Source: Clostridium sp. AM49-4BH (GTDB lineage Bacteria; Bacillota; Clostridia; Lachnospirales; Lachnospiraceae). From it: 64,000 bases of DNA. Both the position numbers and the translations under genes were made by a program. The notes below the pieces were generated by a model. It was not told the origin of the DNA, ran no database searches, and saw only the letters and a program-made list of their open reading frames with translations. The stretch lies in assembly GCF_003478335.1 (NCBI RefSeq), contig NZ_QUFB01000008.1, positions 1 to 64,000 on the forward strand, read 5' to 3'. Below, piece after piece: positions 19,801-30,080 of the stretch; position 1 is the first letter of the stretch, and each line of letters starts with the position of its first letter.

Positions 19801-20587
19801 CCTTGCGCACTTCCTGATATTCCTCATAACTTTTCTCAATCGGCTCACGATAATAACCATCTTCAAAAGTAACATTTTTCAACTCTGTTAAAAATGTCGT
19901 ATGACGGCAATGATCCGACCAATAAGTGTCTAGTACACGAATTTCTGTTACCGAAGGATCACGCTTTTCCTCTCCGGCAAAATAATTCTGAATATGTTTG
20001 AAATCCTGGAATGTCATAGCCAGATTTAAGGATTCATACAATGTACGAAGATCCTCCTCAGACATACTTTGGAAACCGTCAAAGATTGCAACATCTGCCG
20101 GATCTTCAAACTGCTGTACCAAAGTCTCCGGCTTCTCTTCGTTCGTCTCGCGGGAATCCACCGGATTGATACAATATTCTTTTAATTTGGCAACTTCTTC
20201 GTCTGTAAATTTTCCCTCAAATACATATGTTGTAGCAGAACGGATCACCGGATCTTCTTTCTCGTTCAAAAGTTTCACACACTGCTCTGCCGAATCTGCT
20301 CTCTGATCAAACTGTCCCGGTAAATATTCTACAGAAAACACAAGTGCATCAGTATCAACCGCAAATGTCTCTTCGAAATATTCGTCAACCGGCGGCTCTG
20401 AAAATACAGTACCTAATGCCTGACGGTAAGTAGCATCACTCAGATTCTCCACATCATAACGGATCAATACACGTACATCCTGCAATGCCGTAATACCAAG
20501 ATAGCGGACCACCTCTTCTTTTAACTCTTTGGCACGTACCGCATAAGCTGATTTTTTCTCAACATATACTCTCTTCACATTTCCCAT
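16832..20587 (-). CDS. purL: Phosphoribosylformylglycinamidine synthase, fused PurL-PurQ form
   Basis: This 1251-residue enzyme makes FGAM from FGAR, ATP and glutamine in purine synthesis. It is the single-chain form: N-terminal domain, FGAM synthase core with FFKNETHNHPTEIEPFGGAATCLGG near 330-355 and ATP-binding half-sites. The C-terminal glutaminase starts at about 1000 (FIPVFPGTNCEYD) with the nucleophile Cys in GICNGFQ and the His-Glu of SHGEGRF. No frameshift is seen over 3.7 kb. It is the next gene after the foldase on the same strand. Confidence 0.97.
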   Translation of the reverse strand: MGNVKRVYVEKKSAYAVRAKELKEEVVRYLGITALQDVRVLIRYDVENLSDATYRQALGTVFSEPPVDEYFEETFAVDTDALVFSVEYLPGQFDQRADSAEQCVKLLNEKEDPVIRSATTYVFEGKFTDEEVAKLKEYCINPVDSRETNEEKPETLVQQFEDPADVAIFDGFQSMSEEDLRTLYESLNLAMTFQDFKHIQNYFAGEEKRDPSVTEIRVLDTYWSDHCRHTTFLTELKNVTFEDGYYREPIEKSYEEYQEVRKEIFADRPDKYVSLMDIALMAMRKLKADGKLDDMEESDEINACSIVVPVEIDGKEEEWLVFFKNETHNHPTEIEPFGGAATCLGGAIRDPLSGRGYVYQAMRVTGAADPTVSMKDTLPGKLPQRKIVTGAAKGYSSYGNQIGLATGLVNEIYHPNYVAKRMEIGAVMGAAPRRNVIRENSDPGDRIILLGGRTGRDGIGGATGSSKAHTTKSIDVCGAEVQKGNAPTERKIQRLFRREEVSKIIKKCNDFGAGGVSVAIGELADGLQVDLDKVPKKYAGLDGTELAISESQERMAVVVAPEDVDKMLGFAEEENLEAVVVAEVTKEPRLVLSWRGKVIVDISRAFLDTNGAHQEADAVVTMPKKEENYFTKAEPKKDIRRSWLETLKDLNVCSQKGLVEMFDSSIGAASVYMPYGGKNQLTPTQTMVAKLPVLSGKCDTVTMMSYGMDPYLSSWSPYHGSVYAVVSSVAKIVAAGGDFHKIRLTFQEYFRRLGTDPKRWGEPMAALLGAYDVQMKLGLPSIGGKDSMSGTFNDIDVPPTLCSFAVDVDHLPNVVSPELKQAGNVLVKFTMKKDEYDLPDYGQVMAMYDKITEMIHSGLIQSAYAIGFGGICEAVSKMAFGNGLGAVMDDGLTIDDLFAKEYGSIIAEVPADRLGDITTEYTKIALVTEQPNFVIGSEKIAMKEALEAWTGTLESVFATRSDVEQKELEDKVFDAGKVYTAANKIAKPKVFIPVFPGTNCEYDTTKAFEQAGAQVKTVVFKNMTESQIVESVNAFEQAIKESQILMFSGGFSAGDEPDGSAKFIASIFRNPKIMDAVHELLQKRDGLALGICNGFQALIKLGLVPYGEIKPQTADAPTLTTNSIGRHISKSVYTKVVTNQSPWLMEAELGGVYAIPASHGEGRFVAPQHVIDELFANGQVATRYVDLSGKPTMDEDFNPNGSYAAIEGITSPDGRVLGKMAHSERIGEGVAINIYGNQNQHIFESGVKYFK

Positions 20588-20645
20588 TGTATGCCTCCAT
20601 TTCTTTTGTAACAGGATGGGTTCCTGCTAATCATATGCCTCACTC

Positions 20646-21902
20646 TTATTTGGATTCGCTAGAGGAAGAATCCGCCTCTGCCATCTTGCTCAAATCATCT
20701 GCAGTTACAATACTTGTCGTAACCGTTCCAATCTTCACATCATTCCAAACACTATCATACTTCTTGATCTGGTGTTTCTTCTCAAGTTTAGCAAGCCATG
20801 CATTATAAGCAGTCTGCTTTGCTGATGTGATCGCTTCATCACATGCAGAATCATAGCTTTTGTTTGAATTGTTATTTACCATCTTGATCAACATGGTATA
20901 TCCGGTAGAACTATCTGTGATCACACCAGAAATCTCACCATTTTTCATCTTTTTGATCTTCTTTAAGTTGGCATCGGACAGATAAGTGCTCCAGCCCTCT
21001 TTCTCTGTGAAATTACCACTATTATAAGTAACTCCACTCTCTTTCTCGCTGCCAAGAAGCTTAGTAAAATCTTTTGCGGTCTTTGCCTTTGCAGCAAGTT
21101 CATTCAATTTCTTAGTATACTCTTTGATCTGCTTATCTGTTAATTTTGTTTCTGTTCCTGTACTGGAATCCGTAGACTTCTTAGCAAAGGAATAATACTG
21201 TACATCATACTGACGCAGATCCTTCTTAGATACATTCTTGATCGCATCTTTCTCGTTTACGGTAGCATCTGTCGTTTTCTTCTGATCTGCCTTATAGCGA
21301 TCTGCCAAAATACGTTTTTCAAAACGTTTTGACAACTTCTTCTCAGAAATATTAAGCTGTAATTTCTGTACGAAAGAAAGGCCCTTGACTGCTTTCTTAG
21401 CCTGTGATCTTGCATCTTTTTCTTCATCCTTTGTCAGCTTATATTTTGCCTTAACAGCCTCATTATACAATACAGCATATTCTGTTTCTGCATTGATGAT
21501 CTCCTGCTTAAGTCCCTCTGCATTTGTAACATTGCTGTCAACTGTGCTGTCAGTTCCCATATATCCGGCATCCCAGATAGAAGTTCCTAAATAGCTTTCA
21601 TAAATCTCGTTGGATGGCAGATATTTGCTCTCTCTCTCATAGATTGGGTACATCATATCATCCATCGTGATCTTCTCACCATCGATCTTTAACACTGTGC
21701 TTGGCTTAAACTGTTGAATTCCAACGCCAATACATAATATAAGGATAAGAGCGACACAAAATCCCCCTAAAACATAAGTTTTCATGCCGGGACCATCGCT
21801 GGCGCCGCCAAGCTTAACCTTTGAATTCGTCTTCGGTGCAGAAGACGTCGATATAGTTTCCTCCTTCTTCCCCTGATTCATAATTTTCTTTGATGCATTC
21901 AT
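20646..21902 (-). CDS. Membrane-anchored PrsA/SurA-like foldase
   Basis: The 418-residue protein has a charged cytoplasmic tail, one membrane helix at about 44-62 (TYVLGGFCVALILILCIGVGI) and a large Lys-rich outer domain. A SurA-type N-terminal helical region (KIDGEKITMDDMMYPIYE and following) surrounds a parvulin-like stretch, with GNFTEKEGWSTYLSDANLKKIKKMKNGEISGVI and GYTMLIKMV near 280-345. Such proteins help secreted proteins fold. Whether prolyl isomerase activity remains is unclear. A GGAGG site precedes the ATG. Confidence 0.75.
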   Translation of the reverse strand: MNASKKIMNQGKKEETISTSSAPKTNSKVKLGGASDGPGMKTYVLGGFCVALILILCIGVGIQQFKPSTVLKIDGEKITMDDMMYPIYERESKYLPSNEIYESYLGTSIWDAGYMGTDSTVDSNVTNAEGLKQEIINAETEYAVLYNEAVKAKYKLTKDEEKDARSQAKKAVKGLSFVQKLQLNISEKKLSKRFEKRILADRYKADQKKTTDATVNEKDAIKNVSKKDLRQYDVQYYSFAKKSTDSSTGTETKLTDKQIKEYTKKLNELAAKAKTAKDFTKLLGSEKESGVTYNSGNFTEKEGWSTYLSDANLKKIKKMKNGEISGVITDSSTGYTMLIKMVNNNSNKSYDSACDEAITSAKQTAYNAWLAKLEKKHQIKKYDSVWNDVKIGTVTTSIVTADDLSKMAEADSSSSESK

Positions 21903-22090
21903 GGTAAATCCTCCAAATTGTAATTTCTCTTTTTCTGCCTTTTGTCCAAAACGCAGAAACGCTATCTTCTATTTTATCAAAAAACAACTATAAGTCAATT
22001 ATTATATTGCAGTTCACAACCATTTCACACCTTGTTTTCTTTATGAATACTCATCTTCAAAAAATAAATGAACGAAAGTAAAAAAACAAA

Positions 22091-22119
22091 TTGACAAATA
22101 GCGTATAACATGTTAGTAT
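22091..22119 (+). promoter_or_regulatory. Promoter of tRNA-Leu
   Basis: TTGACA (22091-22096) and TAGTAT (22114-22119) are 17 bases apart, 14 bases before the tRNA. Confidence 0.85.
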
Positions 22120-22132
22120 ATTAGTCGTGCTT

Positions 22133-22217
22133 GCGGAAGTGCTGGAATTGGCAGACAGGCTAGATTCAGGTTCTAGTGTTGCTTAGCGACGTGAGGGTTC
22201 AAGTCCCTTCTTCCGCA
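22133..22217 (+). tRNA. tRNA-Leu (CAG)
   Basis: This class II tRNA has the acceptor stem GCGGAAG/CTTCCGC, an anticodon loop TTCAGGT with anticodon CAG, a variable arm (TGTTGCTTAGCGACG) and the T-arm GGGTTCAAGTCCC. The discriminator base is A, as expected for Leu. No CCA is encoded. Confidence 0.95.
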
Positions 22218-22221
22218 TACT

Positions 22222-22258
22222 AAAAGGTAAGTCATTATTGACTTACCTTTTTTCTTTA
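22222..22258 (+). terminator. Terminator of tRNA-Leu
   Basis: A 13-bp perfect stem with a 4-base loop (22222-22251) is followed by a T-rich tract. Confidence 0.9.
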
Positions 22259-22300
22259 ATTAATACAAAACTGCTGTTGCGTAGCGCGACTTCACCATGT

Positions 22301-22336
22301 CAAAAGGGGCATCATGCTGTTTGCATGATGCCCCTT
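22301..22336 (-). terminator. Terminator of rpsU
   Basis: A 14-bp perfect GC-rich stem (arms 22304-22317 and 22323-22336) is followed on the minus strand by TTTTG, 24 bases after the rpsU stop. Confidence 0.88.
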
Positions 22337-22360
22337 CTATGACACATTCATAAAAAGTTC

Positions 22361-22534
22361 TTAGTACTTGCGCTTACGAGCTGCCTCAGACTTCTTCTTA
22401 CGACGAACGCTTGGCTTCTCATAATGCTCTCTTTTACGAATTTCCTGCTGGATTCCTGCTTTCGCACAATTTCTTTTGAAACGACGTAAAGCGTTATCCA
22501 ATGTCTCATTCTCTTTTACGATTACATTTGACAT
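22361..22534 (-). CDS. rpsU: 30S ribosomal protein S21
   Basis: This short basic protein of 57 residues ([20 protein letters not shown]...) has the S21 signature [14 protein letters not shown] and an Arg/Lys-rich tail. S21 sits on the 30S platform and helps initiation. The gene has its own promoter, leader hairpins and terminator, so it is a single-gene unit. Confidence 0.97.
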   Translation of the reverse strand: MSNVIVKENETLDNALRRFKRNCAKAGIQQEIRKREHYEKPSVRRKKKSEAARKRKY

Positions 22535-22593
22535 AGTCTCACACCTAACCTCCCCTCAGTTGTAGATTATGCTTCAATACACAACTGTATAGG

Positions 22594-22627
22594 GTAATAT
22601 ATTTTACCATGGAAATCGCATTTCCAT
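22594..22627 (-). other. Two hairpins in the rpsU leader
   Basis: A perfect 8-bp stem with a 3-base loop (22609-22627) is directly followed by a second weaker stem (about 22593-22608, GGTAA/TTACC). Both are in the untranslated leader, 60-95 bases before the start codon. A role in translational control of S21 is possible but not shown. Confidence 0.5.
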
Positions 22628-22640
22628 ACGCACGAAATAT

Positions 22641-22668
22641 ATTATAGCATAATTTGCCAAATAGTCAA
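22641..22668 (-). promoter_or_regulatory. Promoter of rpsU
   Basis: On the minus strand TTGACT (22663-22668) and TATAAT (22641-22646) are separated by 16 bases. Confidence 0.85.
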
Positions 22669-22703
22669 CAACTTTTTTCATTGTTTACCATCGTTTATAA
22701 GCT

Positions 22704-23912
22704 TTAGTATCTAGGAATTCTGTAGCTATATACACCTGAAGTCTTTAATGCTACCGTCTTCTTCCCGGATTTAACGTTTGGCACAATACGAATCCAATAG
22801 ATCTTACCCTTTTTGAGTTTCTTCTTGCCATACTTCTTAATAACTACCTTTCTTTTAGAAGCCTTCACGGTCTTTACTTTCTTAAATCCCTTAGACTGCT
22901 TGGTTGAAATAGACACGGTATAGGATTTTGCACCGGTAACCTTAGACCACTTTACAGTAAGTTTCTTTGACTTTCTGTTATAGGATCCTGTAACCTTTGT
23001 TGCATATCCAATTGACTTAAATCCGGACCACTCACCGTAAATCTTCTTGGCACCACAGTCAATGTATGGACGTACACGGTACTGAATTGCCTTACCATTA
23101 ATAAAATTAGCGATACGTAAAGAACTAGATGACTCCGTAACCGTCTTCTTTAATTTGCCATTTACAAAGAACTGCCACTGAAAACCATCAACGTTATAGT
23201 TATTGGAAACCGCCATATAGTATACATTAATATTGCTAAGTGCAGATGTAATTCCAAATGTACTTGTACTTACCTTCGGACGCATCGTCTTCATATAGTC
23301 ATAGCTGTAGGAGCCTCTTGCAATATATCCAGAGCTGGAACGTCTGCATGGATATGCATATGTCCAATAACTTGTACCAGGTGTCAACTTTCTGGAAGTC
23401 TTAACTGTCGTTGATGTACTTGCTCCAAGCAGTACATCATTATAATAGATCTGATAATAGTTTGCACCAAACGATCCACTGAACGTACCGGTAAAGGATG
23501 TCTGGGTAGCACCTGTCTGTACGAACTTGCTTGCACCTGTCTCCGGAGCTGTAACTACATCAATAGATGCCGATACATTTGCCTTACCAACTGCCACAAG
23601 TCCTGCAGAGTAATTATAATCTGTACATGTACCTACGCGGGCATAGTATGTCGTTCCTGAAGTAAGAGAGCTTGCAGATAATGAAGATGGATTCGAAGAT
23701 ACATCCATAACAACCCAATTCCTGTTATCTGTACTAAGCTCTAAATAATAGTAGCCTGCGTCAAGAATTGCATTACACTGCAGCTTGACGCTGTTCTTGC
23801 TGTCATCAATCTGCTTTACACCGGTCACTGCAGCCTGCGTCTGCACTTTTGCTGTCGCGCCAATGATCAAACCCAAGGCAGCAACAACTAATAATCTTTT
23901 GATTTTTTTCAT
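22704..23912 (-). CDS. Secreted protein with fibronectin type III-like domains
   Basis: The 402-residue protein starts with a clear signal peptide (MKKIKRLLVVAALGLIIGATAKVQTQAA). The rest is a row of beta-sandwich modules: about 30-115, 130-215, 225-310 and a C-terminal Lys-rich FN3-like module at 320-400 with WSKVTGAKSYTVSIST and YWIRIVP. No LPxTG or other anchor is seen. It may be an extracellular or wall-associated binding protein; the ligand is unknown. The ATG at 23912 has GGAGG upstream and is preferred to the ATG two codons earlier. Confidence 0.8.
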   Translation of the reverse strand: MKKIKRLLVVAALGLIIGATAKVQTQAAVTGVKQIDDSKNSVKLQCNAILDAGYYYLELSTDNRNWVVMDVSSNPSSLSASSLTSGTTYYARVGTCTDYNYSAGLVAVGKANVSASIDVVTAPETGASKFVQTGATQTSFTGTFSGSFGANYYQIYYNDVLLGASTSTTVKTSRKLTPGTSYWTYAYPCRRSSSGYIARGSYSYDYMKTMRPKVSTSTFGITSALSNINVYYMAVSNNYNVDGFQWQFFVNGKLKKTVTESSSSLRIANFINGKAIQYRVRPYIDCGAKKIYGEWSGFKSIGYATKVTGSYNRKSKKLTVKWSKVTGAKSYTVSISTKQSKGFKKVKTVKASKRKVVIKKYGKKKLKKGKIYWIRIVPNVKSGKKTVALKTSGVYSYRIPRY

Positions 23913-23948
23913 AATCATCCTCCTTCTTAATGATTAAATAAAATATAA

Positions 23949-23981
23949 AATAGCGAAGTGGAAATTTTCCACTCCGCTATT
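23949..23981 (-). terminator. Terminator of the carA-carB-alaS group
   Basis: A long hairpin (arms 23949-23964 and 23966-23981, one mismatch) is followed on the minus strand by a T-rich tract. It lies after alaS and before the FN3-like gene. Confidence 0.75.
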
Positions 23982-24086
23982 AGTATATAGGAATTTGTGT
24001 CTTTATCAAGGCAAATATTCATTTTTGTACTGATTTATACAAAATCCACTGTATAATTTTGGCAATTATCCATAAATACGCTTCCA

Positions 24087-26756
24087 CTACGCAAGCTGAC
24101 TTTCGACAACAGAAACGACTTTGGCCAATGCATCCGGGATTCCAGCAGGGTTCTTACCGCCCGCCTGAGCCATGTTTGGTCGACCGCCACCGCCGCCACC
24201 AACTAAGGATGCAATCTCCTTGATCAGATTACCGGCATGTGCTCCTTTTTGGATAGCTGCATCTGTTGCCATCGCAAGCAGAGTTACTTTACCGCCATTA
24301 GCAGATGCAAGCACAACCACGCCGTCTCCAATCTTTTCTTTCATCTGGTCACCCAAATTGCGAAGACCATTCATATCTACATCCGGAACATCCATCGCAA
24401 GTACCTTCATACCTTTAACTTCTTGGATCTTGCTGTCAACATCTCCCACTGCATCATTGGCTAACTTCGCCTTCAGTTTCTCGTTTTCACTCTGCAGAGC
24501 TTTCAGTTCTTCTTGCAACGATGTCACTTTCTGCAACAGCTTTGCCGGCTCTGCCTTAGCTGCCTTAGCAACTTCTTTCAGAAGCTCTTCTTGCATTGCG
24601 TAATGCTTCATCAAGCCATCACCGGTGAGTGCTTCAATACGGCGCACACCTGCCGCAACACCGCTTTCCGAAATGATCTTAAAATATGAGATCACACCGG
24701 TATTTGCTACATGCGTACCACCACAAAGCTCCACACTGAAAGCTTCCTCTCCGTCTGCCTTCATCTGTACTACACGAACTTTGTCTCCATATTTTTCACC
24801 AAACAACGCCATAGCACCTGTCTTCTTAGCATCCTCGACAGACATCTCTTCTGTGACAACCTGCAGATTTTTGGCAATCTGTTCATTAACGATTGCCTCT
24901 ACTTTTGCAATCTCTTCGTCTGTCATCGCAGAGAAATGTGTAAAGTCAAAGCGAAGACGCTCTGCATCCACATAAGAACCTGCCTGCTCAACATGGCTTC
25001 CAAGCACTATACGAAGTGCTTTTTGCAGCAAATGTGTTGCACTGTGATTCTTACCGGTATTCTGTCGATTTGCAGCATCCACAGTCAAGGTAACAGTATC
25101 GCCAACCTTAAACATACCCTTGGTAACAACGCCAACATGTCCAATACGTCCACCCTGCAGATGGATCGTATCTTTCACTGCAAACTCATTATCACCTTCT
25201 GTAATCGTTCCCTTATCAGCAGTCTGACCACCCATTGTTGCATAAAATGGCGTCTCATCTACAATGATCGTTCCTGTCTGACCATCCGTAAGCGCAGATA
25301 CTACCTCCTCTTCTGTTGTCAGAACAGAAATCTTGGAATCGTGTGTTAAACGGTCATATCCGACAAATTTACTGGTGATCGTTGGGTCGATATGCTGATA
25401 AACTGTCTCTTCTGCGCCCATATAATTGGTTGTCTTGCGAGCTCCTCTTGCCTTTTCTTTCTGTTCCTGCATGGCAGCCGCAAATCCTTTTTCATCGACC
25501 GTATATCCCTTTTCCTGCATGATCTCCAAAGTAAGATCCAACGGGAATCCATACGTATCATACAATTTAAATGCATCAGCACCTTTCAGTTCTTTGGCTC
25601 CGGACGCTTCCAGCTCTTCCTGCATCTGTGTCAGAATGGTGAGTCCCTGATCGATCGTTTTGTCAAACTTTCCTTCCTCCTGAGACAATACCTGCAAAAT
25701 AAACTCTTTTTTATCCTCTAACTCCGGATAACCATCCTTAGACTCTGCAATAACTGTTTGGGCAAGTTCTGCCATAAACTGCTTGTCAATTCCAAGTTTA
25801 CGTCCATGACGTACTGCACGGCGGATCAAACGACGAAGAACGTAGCCGCGTCCTTCATTACTAGGCATGATACCATCAGAGATCATAAATGTAGAGGAGC
25901 GAATATGATCTGTGATCAAACGAATGGAAACGTCTTTTGCTTCATCACTCTGATATGTTGTACCGGCCAACTCACAGATCTTATCACGGATTGCTTTCAT
26001 CGTATCAATGTCGTATACGGAATCGACATCCTGTACAACAACTGCCAAACGCTCAAGTCCCATACCGGTATCAATATTCTTATTCTCTAATTCGGTATAG
26101 CCACCTTTGCCATCCCCATCAAACTGGGTAAATACATTATTCCAGATCTCCATAAAGCGGTCACACTCGCAGCCGACTTTACAATCCGGCTTTCCACAGC
26201 CGTATTTTTCACCGCGATCATAATAGATCTCAGAACATGGACCACAAGGACCTGCACCATGCTCCCAGAAGTTATCACACTCACCGTTCTCATCACGATA
26301 AAAGCGTGTGATCTTTTCACCCGGAACGCCAATCTCTTTTGTCCAGATATCGTAAGCTTCCTCATCCTCTCCATAGATTGATGGATATAATCTATCCGGA
26401 TCCATTTTCAACACTTCCGTCAAAAACTCCCAAGACCAGGCAAGTGCTTCGTGCTTGAAATAATCTCCAAAGGAGAAGTTACCGAGCATCTCAAAGAACG
26501 TGAGATGTCTCGCTGTCTTTCCGACATTTTCAATATCGCCGGTACGTACACATTTCTGACATGTAGTCACGCGTCTTCTCGGCGGAATCTCCTGTCCGGT
26601 GAAATATGGCTTCAGAGGAGCCATACCGGCATTGATCAGCAGCAAGCTGTTGTCATTATGTGGCACCAAAGAGAAACTCTTCATTGCCAAATGACCTTTG
26701 CTTTCAAAAAAATTCAAATACTTTTTACGAAGTTCGTTTACACCATATTTTTCCAT
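24087..26756 (-). CDS. alaS: Alanyl-tRNA synthetase
   Basis: This 889-residue class II synthetase charges tRNA-Ala. The N-terminal catalytic core (LRKKYLNFFESKGH, then PLKPYFTG) is followed by the editing domain with HSATHLL and CGGTHV, which clears Ser and Gly mischarged on tRNA-Ala. The C-terminal DHHA1 domain has the GGGGGGRPNMAQAGG motif. It lies 66 bases after carB with no terminator between, so it probably shares that transcript. There is no T-box in that gap. Confidence 0.97.
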   Translation of the reverse strand: MEKYGVNELRKKYLNFFESKGHLAMKSFSLVPHNDNSLLLINAGMAPLKPYFTGQEIPPRRRVTTCQKCVRTGDIENVGKTARHLTFFEMLGNFSFGDYFKHEALAWSWEFLTEVLKMDPDRLYPSIYGEDEEAYDIWTKEIGVPGEKITRFYRDENGECDNFWEHGAGPCGPCSEIYYDRGEKYGCGKPDCKVGCECDRFMEIWNNVFTQFDGDGKGGYTELENKNIDTGMGLERLAVVVQDVDSVYDIDTMKAIRDKICELAGTTYQSDEAKDVSIRLITDHIRSSTFMISDGIMPSNEGRGYVLRRLIRRAVRHGRKLGIDKQFMAELAQTVIAESKDGYPELEDKKEFILQVLSQEEGKFDKTIDQGLTILTQMQEELEASGAKELKGADAFKLYDTYGFPLDLTLEIMQEKGYTVDEKGFAAAMQEQKEKARGARKTTNYMGAEETVYQHIDPTITSKFVGYDRLTHDSKISVLTTEEEVVSALTDGQTGTIIVDETPFYATMGGQTADKGTITEGDNEFAVKDTIHLQGGRIGHVGVVTKGMFKVGDTVTLTVDAANRQNTGKNHSATHLLQKALRIVLGSHVEQAGSYVDAERLRFDFTHFSAMTDEEIAKVEAIVNEQIAKNLQVVTEEMSVEDAKKTGAMALFGEKYGDKVRVVQMKADGEEAFSVELCGGTHVANTGVISYFKIISESGVAAGVRRIEALTGDGLMKHYAMQEELLKEVAKAAKAEPAKLLQKVTSLQEELKALQSENEKLKAKLANDAVGDVDSKIQEVKGMKVLAMDVPDVDMNGLRNLGDQMKEKIGDGVVVLASANGGKVTLLAMATDAAIQKGAHAGNLIKEIASLVGGGGGGRPNMAQAGGKNPAGIPDALAKVVSVVESQLA

Positions 26757-26822
26757 GGTTTTCGCCCCTTTTCTATATTGATTTCATACTTCTTCTAAAA
26801 CGACCCGCTTAGCACAAACGTC

Positions 26823-29800
26823 TTATTTCGCACCTTCTGAAATTGTAGCAATATCGACGATAGATAACTTATCTTCCTCGTTTTCCAAACTGGTAAGCAG
26901 TGCATCTGCCGTATCCAAAGATGTTAAACAATTTACACCGGTCTCAATTGCTGTACGGCGGATCAGGAAGCCATCCTTTAACTTATCGCCGTGCGTTGGT
27001 GTATCGATAACCAGATCGATCTGATGCTCTAACAGCAGATCCATCAGTGTCGGTGACTCTTCATTGATACGGTTTACAGCCACAACCTGTACGCCATGCT
27101 CATTTAATACTCTGGCAGTATTTCTCGTTGCAAAGATCTCATATCCAAGAGCCTTGAAACGACGTGCAATATCGACAGCCTCTAACTTATCCGCATCCTT
27201 TACGCTGAGTATCATCTTTTTATGCTTTGGAAGATCAACGCCTGCGCCTAAGAACGCTTTATACAACGCCTCATTAAACGTCTTGGCAATACCCAGACAC
27301 TCACCGGTAGATTTCATTTCCGGTCCCAAGCTGATCTCTGCGCCGCGAAGCTTTTCGAAGGAGAATACCGGCATCTTAATTGCCAAATATGCTGCCTTTG
27401 GTGCAAGCCCCGGCTCATAACCAAGATCTCTGATCTTCGCACCAAGGATCACACGAGAGGCCAGATCAACGATCGGGATACCCGTCACTTTACTGATATA
27501 TGGAACGGTTCGGCTGGAACGAGGATTTACTTCGATCACATACACCTCATCCTGATATACGATAAACTGAATGTTGATCAATCCAATAACATGCAGTGAA
27601 CGCGCTAATTTTCTTGTATAGTCAACAAGCACATTCTGAATCTTTTCAGAAATTGTCTGTGCCGGATAAACAGAGATACTATCTCCGGAATGAATACCTG
27701 CACGCTCAATGTGCTCCATGATTCCAGGGATCAAAATATCCTCGCCATCACATACCGCATCCACTTCGATCTCCTTGCCCATCAGATATTTATCAATGAG
27801 GATCGGATGCTCCTGATGATAACGGTTGATCACTGCCATAAATTCTACAATATCCTTATCATTCACGGCAATCTGCATGCCCTGTCCCCCCAATACATAG
27901 GAAGGACGGATAAGCACCGGATATCCAAGTTCATTAGCTACCTTAAGCGCTTCTTCTGTTGTAAAGACAGTGTCACCCTTTGCACGAGGAATGCAGCACT
28001 CCTCCAAAATATCATCAAAAAGTTCTCTATCCTCCGCAGCATCAACGTTCTTTGCGCTGGTTCCTAATATTTTAACGCCCATTTTCATCAAGGATTCTGT
28101 CAGGTTGATCGCTGTCTGTCCACCGAACTGCACAACTGCTCCATCCGGTTTTTCCAAACGAACGATATTCTCAACATCCTCTGGTGTCAACGGCTCAAAA
28201 TACAATTTATCAGCGATATCAAAGTCTGTACTTACCGTCTCAGGGTTGTTATTTACAATGATCGTCTCATAACCTTCCTGCGACAACGCCCACACACTGT
28301 GTACAGAGCAATAGTCAAACTCAATTCCCTGTCCGATTCGGATCGGGCCGGAACCGAGTACCATGATCTTTTTGCGTTCGTGGTTATCTTCCACTTCGTT
28401 TTCGCCATCAAAACAGCTGTAATAATACGGCGTTTCAGAAGCAAATTCTGCTGCGCAGGTATCTACCATCTTAAACGCTGCGGTGATACCATACTCATAG
28501 CGAAGGTTCTTTATCTCCTCTTCTGTTTTTCCTGTCCAACGTGCGATCACGTTATCCGGGAATTCCATACGCTTTGCCTCTTTGAGAAGTTCTTTATCTA
28601 ACTTGCCTCCACAAGCTTTGATCTTCTTTTCCATTTCCACTAAGATCGCGATCTTATCAATGAACCATTCATCGATCATTGTGACCTCGTGGATACGATC
28701 ATAACTTGCAATACCACGGCGAAGAATCTCTGCGATCAAGTAAATGCGGCGGTCATCAATTACATGAAGCTGTTCTAATACTTCCTCATCAGACATATTA
28801 TCATAATCACCGGTTTCTAAGCAGTCCACATGCTGTGCCAGAGAACGAAGTGCTTTCATCAAGCCACCCTCAAAGCTGGTACAGATACTCATAACCTCAC
28901 CGGTTGCTTTCATCTGTGTTGTCAATGTACGTTTTGCCGTAATAAATTTATCAAAAGGAAGTCTTGGAATCTTGACAACCACATAATCAAGTGCCGGCTC
29001 AAAACTAGCATACGTCTTACCTGTTACCGCATTCGGGATCTCATCTAATGTGTATCCCAGCGCGATCTTCGCAGATACTTTGGCGATCGGATATCCGGTT
29101 GCCTTTGATGCTAATGCAGAAGAACGGCTCACACGAGGGTTTACCTCGATAACAATATATTCAAAAGAGGTCGGATGTAAGGCGAACTGTACGTTACATC
29201 CACCGGTAATACCAAGTTCATCAATAATACGGAGTGCAGAAGTACGAAGCATCTGATACTCTTTATCCGACAACGTCTGTGATGGCGCAACAACGATACT
29301 ATCACCGGTATGTACACCAACCGGATCTAAGTTCTCCATATTACATACCGTAATACAGGTTCCGTTGCTGTCACGCATAACTTCATACTCTATCTCTTTC
29401 CAACCGGCGATGCAGCGCTCAACAAGCACCTGTCCTACACGAGAAAGACGAAGTCCATTTGATAAGATCTCCTCCAATTCTTCGCGGTTATGTGCAATAC
29501 CACCGCCGGAACCACCCAAGGTGTACGCCGGACGAAGAACCACCGGATAACCGATCTTTTCAGCAAACGCAACACCGTCTTCAATATTTTCCACCAATTC
29601 AGATGGTGCACAAGGCTCACCGATGCGCTCCATCATATCCTTAAATTCCTGGCGTCCCTCTGCATTACGGATCGTCTCCGCTGTTGTTCCGAGAAGTTTC
29701 ACGCCATGAGACTCTAAAAATCCGGACTCTGCTAATTCCATTCCTAAGTTCAGTCCGGCCTGCCCACCCATATTCGGCAAAAGACTGTCCGGCTTCTCAA

Positions 29801-30038
29801 CCTCAATGATGTGTTCGAGCACTTCAACCGTAAGAGGCTCGATATATACTTTATCTGCAATATCTTTATCCGTCATGATCGTCGCCGGATTGGAGTTTAC
29901 TAAAATAACCTCCATGCCCTCTTCTTTCAAAGAGCGGCACGCCTGCGTTCCGGCATAATCAAACTCAGCAGCCTGTCCGATAATGATCGGACCGGAACCT
30001 ATTACTAATACTCGCTTAATTCCTTCTAACTTTGGCAT
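26823..30038 (-). CDS. carB: Carbamoyl-phosphate synthase large subunit
   Basis: This 1071-residue subunit makes carbamoyl phosphate from bicarbonate, ammonia (supplied by CarA) and two ATP. The two homologous ATP-grasp halves are visible, each starting with a [15 protein letters not shown] / [15 protein letters not shown] motif (about 9 and 558). The last 130 residues are the allosteric domain. Its product feeds pyrimidine synthesis (pyrBI is at 52.7 kb) and arginine synthesis. The frame is intact. Confidence 0.97.
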   Translation of the reverse strand: MPKLEGIKRVLVIGSGPIIIGQAAEFDYAGTQACRSLKEEGMEVILVNSNPATIMTDKDIADKVYIEPLTVEVLEHIIEVEKPDSLLPNMGGQAGLNLGMELAESGFLESHGVKLLGTTAETIRNAEGRQEFKDMMERIGEPCAPSELVENIEDGVAFAEKIGYPVVLRPAYTLGGSGGGIAHNREELEEILSNGLRLSRVGQVLVERCIAGWKEIEYEVMRDSNGTCITVCNMENLDPVGVHTGDSIVVAPSQTLSDKEYQMLRTSALRIIDELGITGGCNVQFALHPTSFEYIVIEVNPRVSRSSALASKATGYPIAKVSAKIALGYTLDEIPNAVTGKTYASFEPALDYVVVKIPRLPFDKFITAKRTLTTQMKATGEVMSICTSFEGGLMKALRSLAQHVDCLETGDYDNMSDEEVLEQLHVIDDRRIYLIAEILRRGIASYDRIHEVTMIDEWFIDKIAILVEMEKKIKACGGKLDKELLKEAKRMEFPDNVIARWTGKTEEEIKNLRYEYGITAAFKMVDTCAAEFASETPYYYSCFDGENEVEDNHERKKIMVLGSGPIRIGQGIEFDYCSVHSVWALSQEGYETIIVNNNPETVSTDFDIADKLYFEPLTPEDVENIVRLEKPDGAVVQFGGQTAINLTESLMKMGVKILGTSAKNVDAAEDRELFDDILEECCIPRAKGDTVFTTEEALKVANELGYPVLIRPSYVLGGQGMQIAVNDKDIVEFMAVINRYHQEHPILIDKYLMGKEIEVDAVCDGEDILIPGIMEHIERAGIHSGDSISVYPAQTISEKIQNVLVDYTRKLARSLHVIGLINIQFIVYQDEVYVIEVNPRSSRTVPYISKVTGIPIVDLASRVILGAKIRDLGYEPGLAPKAAYLAIKMPVFSFEKLRGAEISLGPEMKSTGECLGIAKTFNEALYKAFLGAGVDLPKHKKMILSVKDADKLEAVDIARRFKALGYEIFATRNTARVLNEHGVQVVAVNRINEESPTLMDLLLEHQIDLVIDTPTHGDKLKDGFLIRRTAIETGVNCLTSLDTADALLTSLENEEDKLSIVDIATISEGAK

Positions 30039-30080
30039 ACGAAAACCTCATTTCTTTTTGTATTTTATTGACTGTGTCTA

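Noticed and set aside
26757..26822. T-box riboswitch before alaS
   Set aside because: The gap to carB is only 66 bases and contains no specifier stem or T-box core.
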